A stretch of DNA of 64,000 nt from Alphaproteobacteria bacterium (GTDB taxonomy: Bacteria > Pseudomonadota > Alphaproteobacteria > DSM-16000 > Inquilinaceae): positions 1 to 64,000 of the forward strand of contig JANQGH010000051.1 of the NCBI GenBank assembly GCA_028277405.1, read 5' to 3'. Position numbers and translations under genes: made by a program. The notes below the pieces were generated by a model that searched no databases, was not told the origin of the DNA, and was given only the letters and a program-made list of their open reading frames with translations. The number at the start of each line of letters is the position of its first letter. The stretch's first letter is position 1. This document shows positions 42,941-52,256 of the stretch, piece after piece.

Positions 42941-43600
42941 TTGACCGATACACGAACGACCCGCGCCCAGGAGCTTGGGCGTAACCTTCGACTGATCCGC
43001 AAGTCGAAAGGGCTGACCCTAAAACAGGTCGCCGACCGCAGCGGTATGGCCGTGTCGACATTGTCCAAGGTCGAGAACCATAAGATTTCGCTGACCTACG
43101 ACAATTTGATCAAGCTGGCGCAGGGCCTGGAGGTCGACGTCAGCGAGCTTTTCCTGGAGTCTCCGAACTCTCTGGCGAGCAACCGCCGCAGCATCGCGCG
43201 CATGTCGGAATCGCCGCTGCTGTCCACCGGCAATTACGACTATTACTATCTGTGCCAGGAGTTGAAGAACAAGAAGATGATTCCGATCATGTCAGTTCTC
43301 AAGGCCCACTCCATCGAGGAATTCGGCGACATGTTGAGCCATTCGGGGGAAGAGTTCATCTATGTCGTCTCGGGTGTCGTCGAGGTGCACACCGGTTGCT
43401 ACGAGCAATTGCGCCTGAAGACCGGCGAGGGCGTCTATATCGACTCCACGATGCCGCATGCCTATGTCAGCGTTGGCAAAGAGGATGCGGTGGTCCTGGG
43501 CATGTGCAGTTCACCGGAGACCGCGGCGGCCGCGGTCGACGGTAGAATCCCGTCGGAGGACGCTGTACCGGCCCTCAGGCTCGCCCGCGGATCGGTCTAA
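42941..43600 (+). CDS. XRE-family regulator with cupin domain
   Basis: A 219-aa regulator. Helix-turn-helix at residues 11-65 (LGRNLRLIRKSKGLTLKQVA, then GMAVSTLSKVENHKISLTY) is joined to a C-terminal cupin (HSGEEFIYVVSGVVEVHTG, GVYIDSTMPHAYVS) that probably senses a small metabolite. It uses a TTG start at 42941 with a GAGAG element about 13 nt upstream, a weak context. It follows the DadA-like gene by 98 bp on the same strand and may control the hydantoin operon. Confidence 0.88.
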   Translation: MTDTRTTRAQELGRNLRLIRKSKGLTLKQVADRSGMAVSTLSKVENHKISLTYDNLIKLAQGLEVDVSELFLESPNSLASNRRSIARMSESPLLSTGNYDYYYLCQELKNKKMIPIMSVLKAHSIEEFGDMLSHSGEEFIYVVSGVVEVHTGCYEQLRLKTGEGVYIDSTMPHAYVSVGKEDAVVLGMCSSPETAAAAVDGRIPSEDAVPALRLARGSV

Positions 43601-43686
43601 GCATTTGCCGCGCTGTCGCGATATCGGAGCGGAGCGCGGGCTGAGATCTGACGCCAAGACTGTTGGCGCGGAACGGGGATAGACCG

Positions 43687-43707
43687 GCGACCTGTTTGGC
43701 AGGTTGC
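43687..43707. terminator. Hairpin between convergent XRE and LysR genes
   Basis: GCGACCTG and CAGGTTGC form an 8-bp stem (one G-U pair) with a TTTGG loop, in the 247-bp gap between the convergent genes ending at 43600 and 43848. No T-tract follows; termination is possible but unproven. Nothing else is recognisable in the gap. Confidence 0.35.
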
Positions 43708-43847
43708 GCACCCTGTCCCGGTGTTTCGCTGGGCAGCGACGTGGCCGGGGCTGCCGTCAAGCGCGCTGGGCACGAAACGTCCGGCCCGGCGATGTCTCCA
43801 AGCCTTGTGCAACGTCGATCGAAGGCGAAGGCGGCCAGAGGTCGGGT

Positions 43848-44765
43848 CTACTCCCTGCCAGCGCCAAAGGAAGTCAAGCGACTGGATACGGCCTGTCGTA
43901 CCGCGCTGCAGTAGGCTTCCGCGAGAATGCTCGCCGGAGCCTGAGGCGGTCGTACGATCTCGTAGTCCATTTCAATTCGTGGCGCCAGACGAACCACGGC
44001 CAGCCGGTCGCGATAGTCCGAGGCGGTCAGCGGATCGACGATTGCCACACCGATGCCCTGTGCCGCAAGCTGGCAGCAATTGGCGATCGACGCCTCGAAG
44101 GGCATGTTGAGGGTGATACCCGATTGCGTGATGGCTCGGTCGAGACGCATACGCAGGGGAGCGCGGCGTCCTGGGATCAGCAAATCGTAGCCAGCCAGGT
44201 CGCCGATATCGACCTCGTCCCGATCGGCTAGAGGATGCCCATGCGCCATGACCGCGATCGCCTCGGTTTGGGCGATGGTCTCCGACGGTAGTCCCGCCCG
44301 TCCCTCATGTCCGAAGACCAGGCCCATGTCATAGTGGCGCAGAGCCACCAAATCGACGATCCGGTCGGTGCTTTCGGTATCGAAGATGATCGTGACGTGT
44401 GGATAGGCGGCCATGAAACTTTGCATGACGTTCTGCATGCACAAGCCGTTCAAGGAAGAAACCGCACCGATGCGCAACACGCCACCCTTCATCAGTCGGA
44501 TATCGTGGGCCGCGCGGCCGATCTGGTCGAGACCGACATAAAACCGCTCGACTTCCCCGAATAGCAACAACGCCGCCTCGCGCGGCTGCAGGCGATTGCC
44601 CCTGCGATCGAAAAGAGGCATCGCGACTTCCGCCTCGAAGTCCCGTATCAGCCGGCTGATTGCTGGCTGGCTGACATGCATGTGTTCCGCCGCACCTGTC
44701 ATGCTTCCGGTCAGCATGACCGCGCGGAAAGCCTCTACCTGTCGGGGAAATACGCGCATGGTCAT
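43848..44765 (-). CDS. LysR-family transcriptional regulator
   Basis: A 305-aa LysR protein: N-terminal winged helix (FPRQVEAFRAVMLTGSMTGAAEHMHVSQPAISRLIRDFE) and a type-2 periplasmic-binding-like effector domain from about residue 90. The ATG at 44765 lies only 7 nt from a perfect palindrome (44772-44792); an ATG two codons in (44759) is an alternative. It is divergent from the peptide-class ABC/aldolase/nucleoside hydrolase operon and should regulate it. Confidence 0.92.
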   Translation of the reverse strand: MTMRVFPRQVEAFRAVMLTGSMTGAAEHMHVSQPAISRLIRDFEAEVAMPLFDRRGNRLQPREAALLLFGEVERFYVGLDQIGRAAHDIRLMKGGVLRIGAVSSLNGLCMQNVMQSFMAAYPHVTIIFDTESTDRIVDLVALRHYDMGLVFGHEGRAGLPSETIAQTEAIAVMAHGHPLADRDEVDIGDLAGYDLLIPGRRAPLRMRLDRAITQSGITLNMPFEASIANCCQLAAQGIGVAIVDPLTASDYRDRLAVVRLAPRIEMDYEIVRPPQAPASILAEAYCSAVRQAVSSRLTSFGAGRE

Positions 44766-44771
44766 CCTTCC

Positions 44772-44792
44772 TCAATAATACCAGATTATTGA
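44772..44792. promoter_or_regulatory. Perfect LysR-type palindrome
   Basis: TCAATAAT-ACCAG-ATTATTGA is an exact 8-bp inverted repeat with a 5-bp centre, adjacent to the LysR start codon and 135 bp from the divergent operon's first ATG. The A/T-rich arms with the inner ATAAT-N5-ATTAT fit a LysR recognition site; autoregulation is likely. Confidence 0.65.
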
Positions 44793-44926
44793 AGGGGAAC
44801 AAAATGCAATTGGTATTCTTAAGCTCGCTGCGCTGTACTTGCTGACAAGGACAAAAATGCCGTGCCCATTCGACCCGCTGCGTCGTGCTGCGGCGCCGAC
44901 GGGGCGCTTATTGGGGGGACTGAAAC

Positions 44927-46492
44927 ATGAACAACCGCTCATTACCGCTTGCCCTGGCCCTTGGGTCCGCCTTGGTGACCGGCATCTTGGCGCATGCCGC
45001 GTCCGCCGAAGATCTGACGATCGGGCTCGCCGCCGCGCCGACGTCTGTCGATCCGCAATTCTATGTCTTGGGCCCAAACAGCGCGATGGCGCGCAACATA
45101 TTCGACGGTTTGGTCAACCAGGACGACCGTCAACAGATTCAGCCGGCGTTGGCTGAAAGCTGGGAAATGGTCGATGACACAACCTGGCTGTTTCACCTGC
45201 GTGATGGCGTCACTTTCCATGATGGCAGCGACTTTGATGCCGCCGACGTGGTGGCCAGCATCAACCGGGTGCCTTTGGCAGCCGAGAACAGCCCCAGTTC
45301 CTTCATGACTTACATTCAGGATGTCGCCTCGATCGAGGTGGTTGACCCGTTGACCGTTCGGATCACAACGCACGCCCCAGCCCCGTTGCTGCTGAACAGC
45401 TTGTCGCGAATCGCGATTCTGCCCGCGGAGTTGGAAGAGACGCCGACGGAGGTTTTGAACCAGGGCGAGTCGGTGATCGGTACCGGTCCGTTTCGCTTCG
45501 TTTCCTGGTCGCCCAACGACAATGTCGTACTGGCGCGCAACGATGATTATTGGGGCGAGCCGGCTGAGTGGGATCAAGTGACCTTTCGGGTGTTCACCAA
45601 TCCCAGTGCACGGGTCGCCGCAATCCTCTCCGGCGACGTCGATCTGATCGAAAGTGTGCCGACCGCCGACAATGCCCTGTTGCTGGAGGACGACGCGATC
45701 GAGGTGGTGACCACGTCAAGCAACCGGGTCATGTATCTTCATATGGACCAGGATCGGGCGACGTCGCCCTTCGCGGCCGGACCCGATGGGGACAATCCAC
45801 TGGTTGACGACGCCGTGCGCCGTGCGGTTTCGCTGGCGATCAACCGAGAAGGTTTGGTTGAGAGGATCATGGACGGGCAAGGCGTCGTGGCCGGTCAATT
45901 GGTTCCTGAGGGCTATTTCGGATGGTCGCCGGACATCGCCGTCGATCCTTATGATCCGGAGGCCGCGCGCGCGCTGTTGGCGGAGGCCGGCTATCCGGAC
46001 GGCTTCACGCTCACCTTCCACGCCTCCAACGACCGATATCCGAACGATGAGCAGATTGCACAGGCAATTGGCCAGATGCTGACCCGGGTGGGCATCGAAA
46101 CCGACATCGTCACCTTGCCGGCCAGCGTCTATTTCTCGCGCGCCTCGGCACTGGAGTTCAGCTTCATCATGGGCGGGGCAGCCGCCGAGACCGGCGAGGC
46201 GTCCGGCGTACTTGGCCCGTTGCTGGAAACATTCAGCGAAAACGGTGGTCGTGGTAATCGGGGCCGCTATTCCAATCCGGACTTTGACGCGGCACTGACA
46301 GCCGCCCGGGAGACATTGGACGACAACGCTCGCGAAGCGCTGCTGCAAGAGGCGATGGAAATCGGCATGGCCGATCTTGGCGCGATACCGGTGTTCTTCC
46401 TGGCCCATTCATGGGCGGTTGACGACGGCATCGAGTATGGCGGCCGAACGGACGGCTACACCTTGGCCTACGACGTTCACCCGACAGAGTAG
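44927..46492 (+). CDS. Peptide-class ABC substrate-binding protein (SBP_bac_5)
   Basis: A 521-aa periplasmic protein of the DppA/OppA class. It has a signal peptide (about 26 residues, ending HAASAE) and the family opening ADEDLTIGLAAAPTSVDPQFY / MARNIFDGLVNQDD, with WLFHLRDGVTFHDGSDFDAADVVAS. GGGGGGA precedes the ATG. It heads an operon in which the two permeases and two ATPases are separated from it by an aldolase-like and two nucleoside hydrolase genes. The class also imports nickel, opines, glutathione and nucleoside-like compounds, so the name does not fix the ligand. Confidence 0.92.
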   Translation: MNNRSLPLALALGSALVTGILAHAASAEDLTIGLAAAPTSVDPQFYVLGPNSAMARNIFDGLVNQDDRQQIQPALAESWEMVDDTTWLFHLRDGVTFHDGSDFDAADVVASINRVPLAAENSPSSFMTYIQDVASIEVVDPLTVRITTHAPAPLLLNSLSRIAILPAELEETPTEVLNQGESVIGTGPFRFVSWSPNDNVVLARNDDYWGEPAEWDQVTFRVFTNPSARVAAILSGDVDLIESVPTADNALLLEDDAIEVVTTSSNRVMYLHMDQDRATSPFAAGPDGDNPLVDDAVRRAVSLAINREGLVERIMDGQGVVAGQLVPEGYFGWSPDIAVDPYDPEAARALLAEAGYPDGFTLTFHASNDRYPNDEQIAQAIGQMLTRVGIETDIVTLPASVYFSRASALEFSFIMGGAAAETGEASGVLGPLLETFSENGGRGNRGRYSNPDFDAALTAARETLDDNAREALLQEAMEIGMADLGAIPVFFLAHSWAVDDGIEYGGRTDGYTLAYDVHPTE

Positions 46493-46522
46493 CCCAACGC
46501 GGGTCGCCAGGGGTCTCACGCG

Positions 46523-47407
46523 ATGTCCGGGTTCCACGGCGTCTTTCCGTATCTCGTGTCACCGGTCGCAGCGGATGGTACCGTGATGACGGGGGTGCTT
46601 CACGACCTCGTGGAGCACCTTGTCGGTGCTGGTGTCCACGGCCTGACTCCGCTGGGGAGTACGGGCGAGTTCGCCTATCTGGCCAATGACCAGCGCTTTG
46701 CCGTCACCCGCACCGTAATTGCCGCGGCGGCCGGTCGGGTGCCGGTGGTCGCCGGTGTCGCCGCGACCACGGTTGCCGATGCTGTTGCGCAAACCCGCGT
46801 CCTGGTGGACGAAGGGGTCGATGGTATTCTGGCCATCCTGGAGGCCTATTTCCCCGTCCCTGACGCGGGCGTGGAGGACTACTTCACCGCCATCGCCGAA
46901 GCTGCCGGAGGACGGCCGGTGGTGCTTTACACCAATCCGTTTTTTCAGCGGGCCGATCTAAGCTTGCCGGTGATCGAGCGGCTGAGCCGGATCGACAACA
47001 TTCGCTACATCAAGGATGCTTCGGGCAATACTGGCCGTCTGCTGTCGATCCGCAGGCGCACGGAAGGACGTATGGACGTGTTCGCCGCATCGGCCCATAT
47101 CCCGGCATGTGTGATGTTGATCGGTGGGGTCGGTTGGATGGCCGGGCCCGCCTGCGTGGTCCCCGGCCAAAGCGTTGCCCTCTACGAAGCCGCCCGGTCC
47201 GGCAACTGGACCCGTGCGATGGCGTTGCAGCGGGATTTGTGGCCGCTCCATGAACTGTTCGCCCGCAATTCGCTTGCCGGCTGCATCAAGGCCGCCCTGT
47301 CTCTTCAGGGCTTCGACGTGGGCGATCCGTTGCCGCCGCAGCCGTCGCTTGACGCCGATGCCCGCAACGAAATCGCCGAGGTTCTGCGCCGTCTGGATGC
47401 GCTTTGA
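46523..47407 (+). CDS. DapA-family aldolase/lyase
   Basis: A 294-aa TIM-barrel protein of the dihydrodipicolinate synthase / N-acetylneuraminate lyase family. It has the Schiff-base Lys164 (YIKDASGN), Tyr136 (VVLYTNPFF) and the LGSTGEF loop where true DapA has GTTGE. Catalytic architecture is intact, so it should cleave or form a pyruvate-type C-C bond. Sitting in a transporter/nucleoside hydrolase operon it is a catabolic paralogue, not the lysine enzyme (inference). Confidence 0.9.
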   Translation: MSGFHGVFPYLVSPVAADGTVMTGVLHDLVEHLVGAGVHGLTPLGSTGEFAYLANDQRFAVTRTVIAAAAGRVPVVAGVAATTVADAVAQTRVLVDEGVDGILAILEAYFPVPDAGVEDYFTAIAEAAGGRPVVLYTNPFFQRADLSLPVIERLSRIDNIRYIKDASGNTGRLLSIRRRTEGRMDVFAASAHIPACVMLIGGVGWMAGPACVVPGQSVALYEAARSGNWTRAMALQRDLWPLHELFARNSLAGCIKAALSLQGFDVGDPLPPQPSLDADARNEIAEVLRRLDAL

Positions 47408-47450
47408 CCGGCGGCGATCCCTAAGCCAGCATGCCGATAGACGCCGCGCC

Positions 47451-48410
47451 ATGACGCCACGCAAGGTCGTTATTGATTGCGATCCTGGTATTGACGATGC
47501 CATCGGCCTTTTGCTGGCCTTCGGCTCGCCCGAGATCGATGTTCGCGGCATTACCGTCGTATCCGGCAACGTTCCGCTTGGGTGCTCGACGCGCAATACG
47601 CTGCAGATTTGCGAACTGTCCGGTCGCGTGGACATGCCGGTCCATCCCGGATGCTTCCGCCCTCTCGTGCGCGATCCCATCCGCGGCCTCTTCAGCGGCT
47701 CCACTGGATTGGGTCGATTGAGACTGCCCGCACCGTCGCGCGAGCCGGCGGGCGCCCACGCGACAGATTTTCTCATCGACACCATCGACGCGGCGATCGC
47801 GGCGGATACCACGATCACATTGTGCAGCATGGGGCCGCTCACCAATCTCGGCGTCGTCTTTCGGATGCGGCCAGACCTGGTGCGAGGCGTCGACCGGCTG
47901 GTGATGATGGGCGGCGCCTACCGTGAGCCTGGGAACCGCACGCCGGCGGCGGAATTCAATATGTTGGCCGATCCGCATGCGGCGCATATCGTCTTTTCGA
48001 GCGGCTTGCCGATCACGGCGATCGGTCTGGACGCCTCGCATCAGGCACTCAGCACGCCCGAACGGGTTGCCCGGATCGAGGCGGCGGCTGGGCCCTTCAG
48101 TACCGTGATCGGCGACCTGCTGCGCTTTTGGGATCGCGGCGACGTCGATCGGTTCGACGGGCCGGGTGGTCCTCTGCACGATCCGCTGGTTATCGCTTTC
48201 CTGTTGCGCCCAGACCTGTTCGAGGCTCGGCGGGCGCGGGTATTCGTCGAACACGAAAGCGCGCTAGCGCTCGGCCAAACGGTAACGGACTGGTATGGAC
48301 AGTCGGGTATCGAGCCGAATGTGGATATCGTCACGAAGGTTGACGCCGATGCCTTCTATTCGATGCTGGCCGAAAGGTTGGCCGGGCGCGTTGCGATCCC
48401 CGGCCAATGA
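47451..48410 (+). CDS. Nucleoside hydrolase (first copy)
   Basis: A 319-aa inosine/uridine-preferring nucleoside hydrolase-type enzyme. The calcium- and ribose-binding Asp cluster is intact (IDCDPGIDD: Asp9, Asp11, Asp15, Asp16), as are the middle EFNMLADPHAA and the C-terminal GPLHDPLVIAFLL His/Asp motif. It cleaves an N-glycosidic bond to free base and ribose. The frame is open upstream to 47124 but overlaps the aldolase gene; ATG 47451 fits the family N-terminus exactly. Its stop overlaps the paralogue's start. Confidence 0.92.
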   Translation: MTPRKVVIDCDPGIDDAIGLLLAFGSPEIDVRGITVVSGNVPLGCSTRNTLQICELSGRVDMPVHPGCFRPLVRDPIRGLFSGSTGLGRLRLPAPSREPAGAHATDFLIDTIDAAIAADTTITLCSMGPLTNLGVVFRMRPDLVRGVDRLVMMGGAYREPGNRTPAAEFNMLADPHAAHIVFSSGLPITAIGLDASHQALSTPERVARIEAAAGPFSTVIGDLLRFWDRGDVDRFDGPGGPLHDPLVIAFLLRPDLFEARRARVFVEHESALALGQTVTDWYGQSGIEPNVDIVTKVDADAFYSMLAERLAGRVAIPGQ

Positions 48411-49375
48411 CCGCGTTACCGATCTTGATCGACACCGACCCGGGCGTTGACGATGCTGCCGCTCTCCTGCTCGCGCTGGCCTCGCCCGAACTGGACCTTC
48501 GGGCGGTGACGGCCGTGGCCGGCAATGTGCCGCTCGACGCGGTGTTGGCAAACACGGGCAAGATACTGGCGTTGGCCGGCCGGCCGGATATTCCTTTCCA
48601 CGCCGGTTGCGCCGGTCCGCTGGTGCGCGATCAGGTCTTCGGGCGACACAGCGGCCTTGGCGCGTTCGGGCCGGATCTGCTTCCGGTAACGCCTGTCAGC
48701 CCCGGTCCGGTCCATGCGGTGAATGCTATCGCCCGTGCGGCGCTGGCGTCGGCCGATCAAGAAAAACGCATAACGATCTGTGCGCTCGGCCCGCTCACCA
48801 ATCTTGCACTCGCCCTGGTTCTCGATCCGCTTATTGCTAAAGGGATCGAGCGTATCGTCATCATGGGGGGCGCCCTGGCCGCGCTGGGTAATCGCGTCCC
48901 TTGGGCGGACTTCAACATGCTGGCGGACCCGCATGCCGCCGCCACCGTTTTTGGATCCGGCGTTCCGATCGATTTGGTGCCCCTTGACACGACCTTTCAG
49001 GCGCTGGTCACTGACGACCATCTGCGGCGCTTGGACGAGGAGGCAGGTGCGGCCGGCCGGTGTTTCGCCGACCTGTTCCGCGCGTCCGACCGCAGCGACC
49101 CTGCCCGGTTCGGCCGGCCCGGAGGCCCGGTTCACGATGCCGTCGTTGTCGCTTGGCTGTTGTGGCCGGACCTTTTTTCCAGCGCTTCCGCCGCCATTGG
49201 CGTGGAGTATGCCGGGCGTACCAAGGGTTATCTTTTCGCGGATTTTCACGGCATCAGCGACCTGCCGATCAATGCCCGCGTCTTGCGCGCGGTTGAAGAA
49301 GAGGCCTTTCTCGACCGGCTGTTTGAGCGGCTGTCGCGCCTCGACACCAATGCGTCGCAGGTGTCTCGGACATGA
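48407..49375 (+). CDS. Nucleoside hydrolase (second copy)
   Basis: A 322-aa paralogue of the preceding gene with the same intact motif (IDTDPGVDD: Asp9, Asp11, Asp15, Asp16), ADFNMLADPHAAATVF and GGPVHDAVVVAWLL. The two proteins diverge clearly between motifs, so they probably handle different bases or glycosides, or form a heteromer. It overlaps its neighbours by 4 bp on both sides (ATGA), linking nucleoside cleavage to the permease genes. Confidence 0.92.
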   Translation: MTALPILIDTDPGVDDAAALLLALASPELDLRAVTAVAGNVPLDAVLANTGKILALAGRPDIPFHAGCAGPLVRDQVFGRHSGLGAFGPDLLPVTPVSPGPVHAVNAIARAALASADQEKRITICALGPLTNLALALVLDPLIAKGIERIVIMGGALAALGNRVPWADFNMLADPHAAATVFGSGVPIDLVPLDTTFQALVTDDHLRRLDEEAGAAGRCFADLFRASDRSDPARFGRPGGPVHDAVVVAWLLWPDLFSSASAAIGVEYAGRTKGYLFADFHGISDLPINARVLRAVEEEAFLDRLFERLSRLDTNASQVSRT

Positions 49376-50349
49376 CGAGTTTCCTGCTGCGCAGAACCGG
49401 TCAGACCGTCGTCGCGTTGTTGGTAATGTCGGTGCTGGTCTTTGTCGGGATATTCATGGTCGGCAACCCGATCGACATCCTGATCGATCCCGCAGCCACG
49501 CCGCTAGAACGCCAGCAAACGATCGAGGCGTTCGGGCTCGACCGGCCGGTTTGGGAACAGTATTGGGGCTTTCTGACGGGCGCAATCAGCGGCGATCTGG
49601 GCAATTCCTTTATCTACAATCAGCCGGCGCTGGACCTTATCCTCGCGCGCCTTCCCGCGACCTTGGAACTGGCGTTCACGGCGCTCGCGATCGCGCTGGT
49701 TTTCGGCATTCCGCTCGGCATTGTCGCCGGCTTGAAACCCAGGGCGCCGTTATCGCGGGCGATCATGAGCTTCTCGATACTGGGTTTCAGCCTGCCGACC
49801 TTTTGGATCGGCCTGATAATGATCATGGCGTTCAGCGTTTTTCTCGGCTGGCTGCCGGCATCCGGAAGGGGCGAAACGGTTGATGTCCTGGGCATACCGA
49901 TCAGTCTGTTCACCCTGGACGGTATACTGCATCTGCTGTTGCCGGCGCTCAACTTGGCACTCTTCAAGATCTCGCTTGTCATCCGCCTGACCCGCGCGGG
50001 GGTGATGGAATGCATGCAGATGGACTATGTCCGTTTTGCCCGGGCCAAGGGCATATCGGAAGGCCGGATCGTCGGTCTGCATGTCCTGAAAAACACGCTG
50101 ATACCCCTGATCACCGTGATGGGCATTGAGTTTGGCTCGCTGATCGCCTTTGCGGTCGTGACCGAGACCATTTTCGCCTGGCCCGGGATGGGCAAGCTGA
50201 TCATCGACGCCATCGCCGTGCTCGACCGACCGTTGATCCTGGCCTACCTGCTGATCACAGTGGTGATGTTCTCGGTCATCAATCTGGTGGTCGATCTGCT
50301 CTACTCCGTCGTCGACCCGCGTGTCCGGCTGGAGGACCAGGGCGAATGA
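49372..50349 (+). CDS. Peptide-class ABC permease (DppB-like)
   Basis: A 325-aa permease with six hydrophobic segments, the N-terminal LLRRTGQTVVALLVMSVLVFVG helix and the EAA-loop DYVRFARAKGISEGRIVGLHVLKNTLIPLITVMG. It is the first of a DppB-C-D-F set and overlaps the second nucleoside hydrolase gene and the DppC-like gene by 4 bp each. Confidence 0.93.
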   Translation: MTSFLLRRTGQTVVALLVMSVLVFVGIFMVGNPIDILIDPAATPLERQQTIEAFGLDRPVWEQYWGFLTGAISGDLGNSFIYNQPALDLILARLPATLELAFTALAIALVFGIPLGIVAGLKPRAPLSRAIMSFSILGFSLPTFWIGLIMIMAFSVFLGWLPASGRGETVDVLGIPISLFTLDGILHLLLPALNLALFKISLVIRLTRAGVMECMQMDYVRFARAKGISEGRIVGLHVLKNTLIPLITVMGIEFGSLIAFAVVTETIFAWPGMGKLIIDAIAVLDRPLILAYLLITVVMFSVINLVVDLLYSVVDPRVRLEDQGE

Positions 50350-51269
50350 GCGACCGAGCCGCTGTCCCTGCGGACGACGCGGTGTTGGCACCGCCGCCGC
50401 GCTCTCCCGGTCGCGAATTGCTGAGCGCGCTGTTGCATGACAAGCTGGCAGTCATCGGCTTGGTGATCGTCGTCGTGCTGACCGTGCTGGCCTTTCTTGC
50501 CCCCGTCATTGCCCCGCAGGATCCTTACGATCTCGCCCAGATCGATTTTATGGACTCCCGTCTACCGCCGGGTTCGGCGAGTCTGGCCGGCGGAACCTTT
50601 TGGCTGGGCACGGACGATCAGGGACGCGATCTGTTCAGTGCCATCCTCTATGGCCTGCGCACCAGCATTGAGGTCGGGATCACCAGTGCCGTCATCGCGC
50701 TGGTGATCGGAGCATCGATAGGCTTGGCCAGCGCCTATGTCGGTGGCCGTACCGACGCGCTGCTGATGCGTCTGGTGGACATCCAACTCAGCTTTCCCGC
50801 CATCCTGATCGCGTTGATCCTCCTTGCGATCCTGGGACAGGGCGTTGACAAGATCATCATTGCCCTTGTCGTCACCCAATGGGCCTACTACGCGCGAACC
50901 GTGCGCGGCTCGGCCCTGGTCGAGCGGCGGCGGGCCTATGTCGATGCCGCGCGCTGCCAGGCGCTGCCAAGGCGCCGCATCATGTTCGGGCACATCCTGC
51001 CCAACTGCTTGCCGCCGTTGATCGTCGTCGTGACCATGCGGGTCGCTTACGCGATCATGCTGGAAGCAACCCTCAGCTTCCTTGGCATCGGACTGCCGGT
51101 TACCGAGCCTTCGCTAGGGCTGCTGATCTCCAACGGCTACACCTATCTGTTGTCCGGCGTCTATTGGATCAGCATCTTTCCCGGTATCGCGCTGGTGTTG
51201 CTGATCGTCGGCATCAATCTGGTCGGGGACTGTCTTCGCGATCTCCTCAATCCCAGGCTGCGGCGCTGA
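50346..51269 (+). CDS. Peptide-class ABC permease (DppC-like)
   Basis: A 307-aa permease, partner of the DppB-like protein. It has a hydrophilic N-terminus, first helix VIGLVIVVVLTVLAFLAPVIAP, the WLGTDDQGRDLFSAILYGLRTS signature and the conserved YVDAARCQALPRRRIMFGHILPN cytoplasmic loop. GTDDQGRD is typical of this family. Confidence 0.93.
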   Translation: MSDRAAVPADDAVLAPPPRSPGRELLSALLHDKLAVIGLVIVVVLTVLAFLAPVIAPQDPYDLAQIDFMDSRLPPGSASLAGGTFWLGTDDQGRDLFSAILYGLRTSIEVGITSAVIALVIGASIGLASAYVGGRTDALLMRLVDIQLSFPAILIALILLAILGQGVDKIIIALVVTQWAYYARTVRGSALVERRRAYVDAARCQALPRRRIMFGHILPNCLPPLIVVVTMRVAYAIMLEATLSFLGIGLPVTEPSLGLLISNGYTYLLSGVYWISIFPGIALVLLIVGINLVGDCLRDLLNPRLRR

Positions 51270-51272
51270 ACG

Positions 51273-52256
51273 ATGGCGCGAGCCGACGACTTGACCCTGG
51301 ATGTTCGCGGTCTGGAGACACGGTTTCTTACGCCGAAGGGGCCGATCTCGGCGATCCGCGACGTCTCGATACAGGTGCGCCCAGGCGAGATCGTTGGTTT
51401 GGTGGGCGAGTCCGGATCCGGCAAGTCTGTCACCGGCCTGTCAATCATGGGCTTGATCGACGCGCCGGGCGAGGTTGTCGATGGCGAGGTGCTGCTGAAC
51501 GGTGAGGATCTTCGTCAGATTAGCGCTCGGCGACGGCGGCAGTTGCGCGGCGACCGTATCGCCATGGTTTTCCAAGACCCGATGATGACCCTGAACCCGG
51601 TGCTGCGGATCCGCACCCAGATGGTTGAGGCGATCCGCGCCCACGACCCCAAAGTAGGGGCCAAGGAGGCGCTGCGGCGCTGTCGAGACGCGCTCGCCCA
51701 GGTCGGTATCCCGGCCCCCGAAGAGCGGTTGGACGCCTATCCTCACCAGTTTTCCGGCGGTATGCGCCAGCGCGTGGCGATCGCCACGGCAATGTTGAAC
51801 GGGCCTGACCTGATTATTGCCGACGAGCCGACCACGGCACTCGACGTTACGATCCAGGCGCAGATCCTGGCCGAGGTTCAGACCCTCTGTCGCGAGCGCG
51901 GCACCGCGCTTATCTGGATCACCCATGATCTATCGGTGGTGGCTGGGCTGGCGGAGCGGCTCTATGTCATGTATGGCGGCGGCATCGTCGAGGAAGGTCC
52001 TGTCGATCCGGTGCTGGACCACCCGCTGCACCCCTACACCGACGGGCTGATCCGCTCGGTGCCTTGGCACAACGAACCGGGCCGACCGCTGAACCAGATC
52101 CCCGGCATGATCCCGGCGCTCGACCGGATGCCGCGCGGTTGCCGGTTTCATCCGCGCTGCGACAGGGCGGACGAGGCCTGTCGCCAGCCGGTGGCGCTTC
52201 GTGAGGGCCCGGATAACAGGCGCGTGCGCTGCCTGTATCCGCTTGGGAAGGTCTGA
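51273..52256 (+). CDS. Peptide-class ABC ATP-binding protein (DppD-like)
   Basis: A 327-aa ABC ATPase: Walker [10 protein letters not shown]-loop [13 protein letters not shown], signature [16 protein letters not shown], Walker [20 protein letters not shown] and His switch WITHDLSVV. The C-terminal oligopeptide-transporter extension ([16 protein letters not shown]) carries the Cys residues that hold an iron-sulfur cluster in some relatives. It starts 3 bp after the DppC-like gene and its stop shares one base with the next start. Confidence 0.94.
   Translation: MARADDLTLDVRGLETRFLTPKGPISAIRDVSIQVRPGEIVGLVGESGSGKSVTGLSIMGLIDAPGEVVDGEVLLNGEDLRQISARRRRQLRGDRIAMVFQDPMMTLNPVLRIRTQMVEAIRAHDPKVGAKEALRRCRDALAQVGIPAPEERLDAYPHQFSGGMRQRVAIATAMLNGPDLIIADEPTTALDVTIQAQILAEVQTLCRERGTALIWITHDLSVVAGLAERLYVMYGGGIVEEGPVDPVLDHPLHPYTDGLIRSVPWHNEPGRPLNQIPGMIPALDRMPRGCRFHPRCDRADEACRQPVALREGPDNRRVRCLYPLGKV

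Noticed and set aside
46523..47407. Housekeeping dihydrodipicolinate synthase (lysine biosynthesis)
   Set aside because: GSTGE replaces GTTGE, and the gene lies inside a transporter/nucleoside hydrolase operon, so only the family call is kept.
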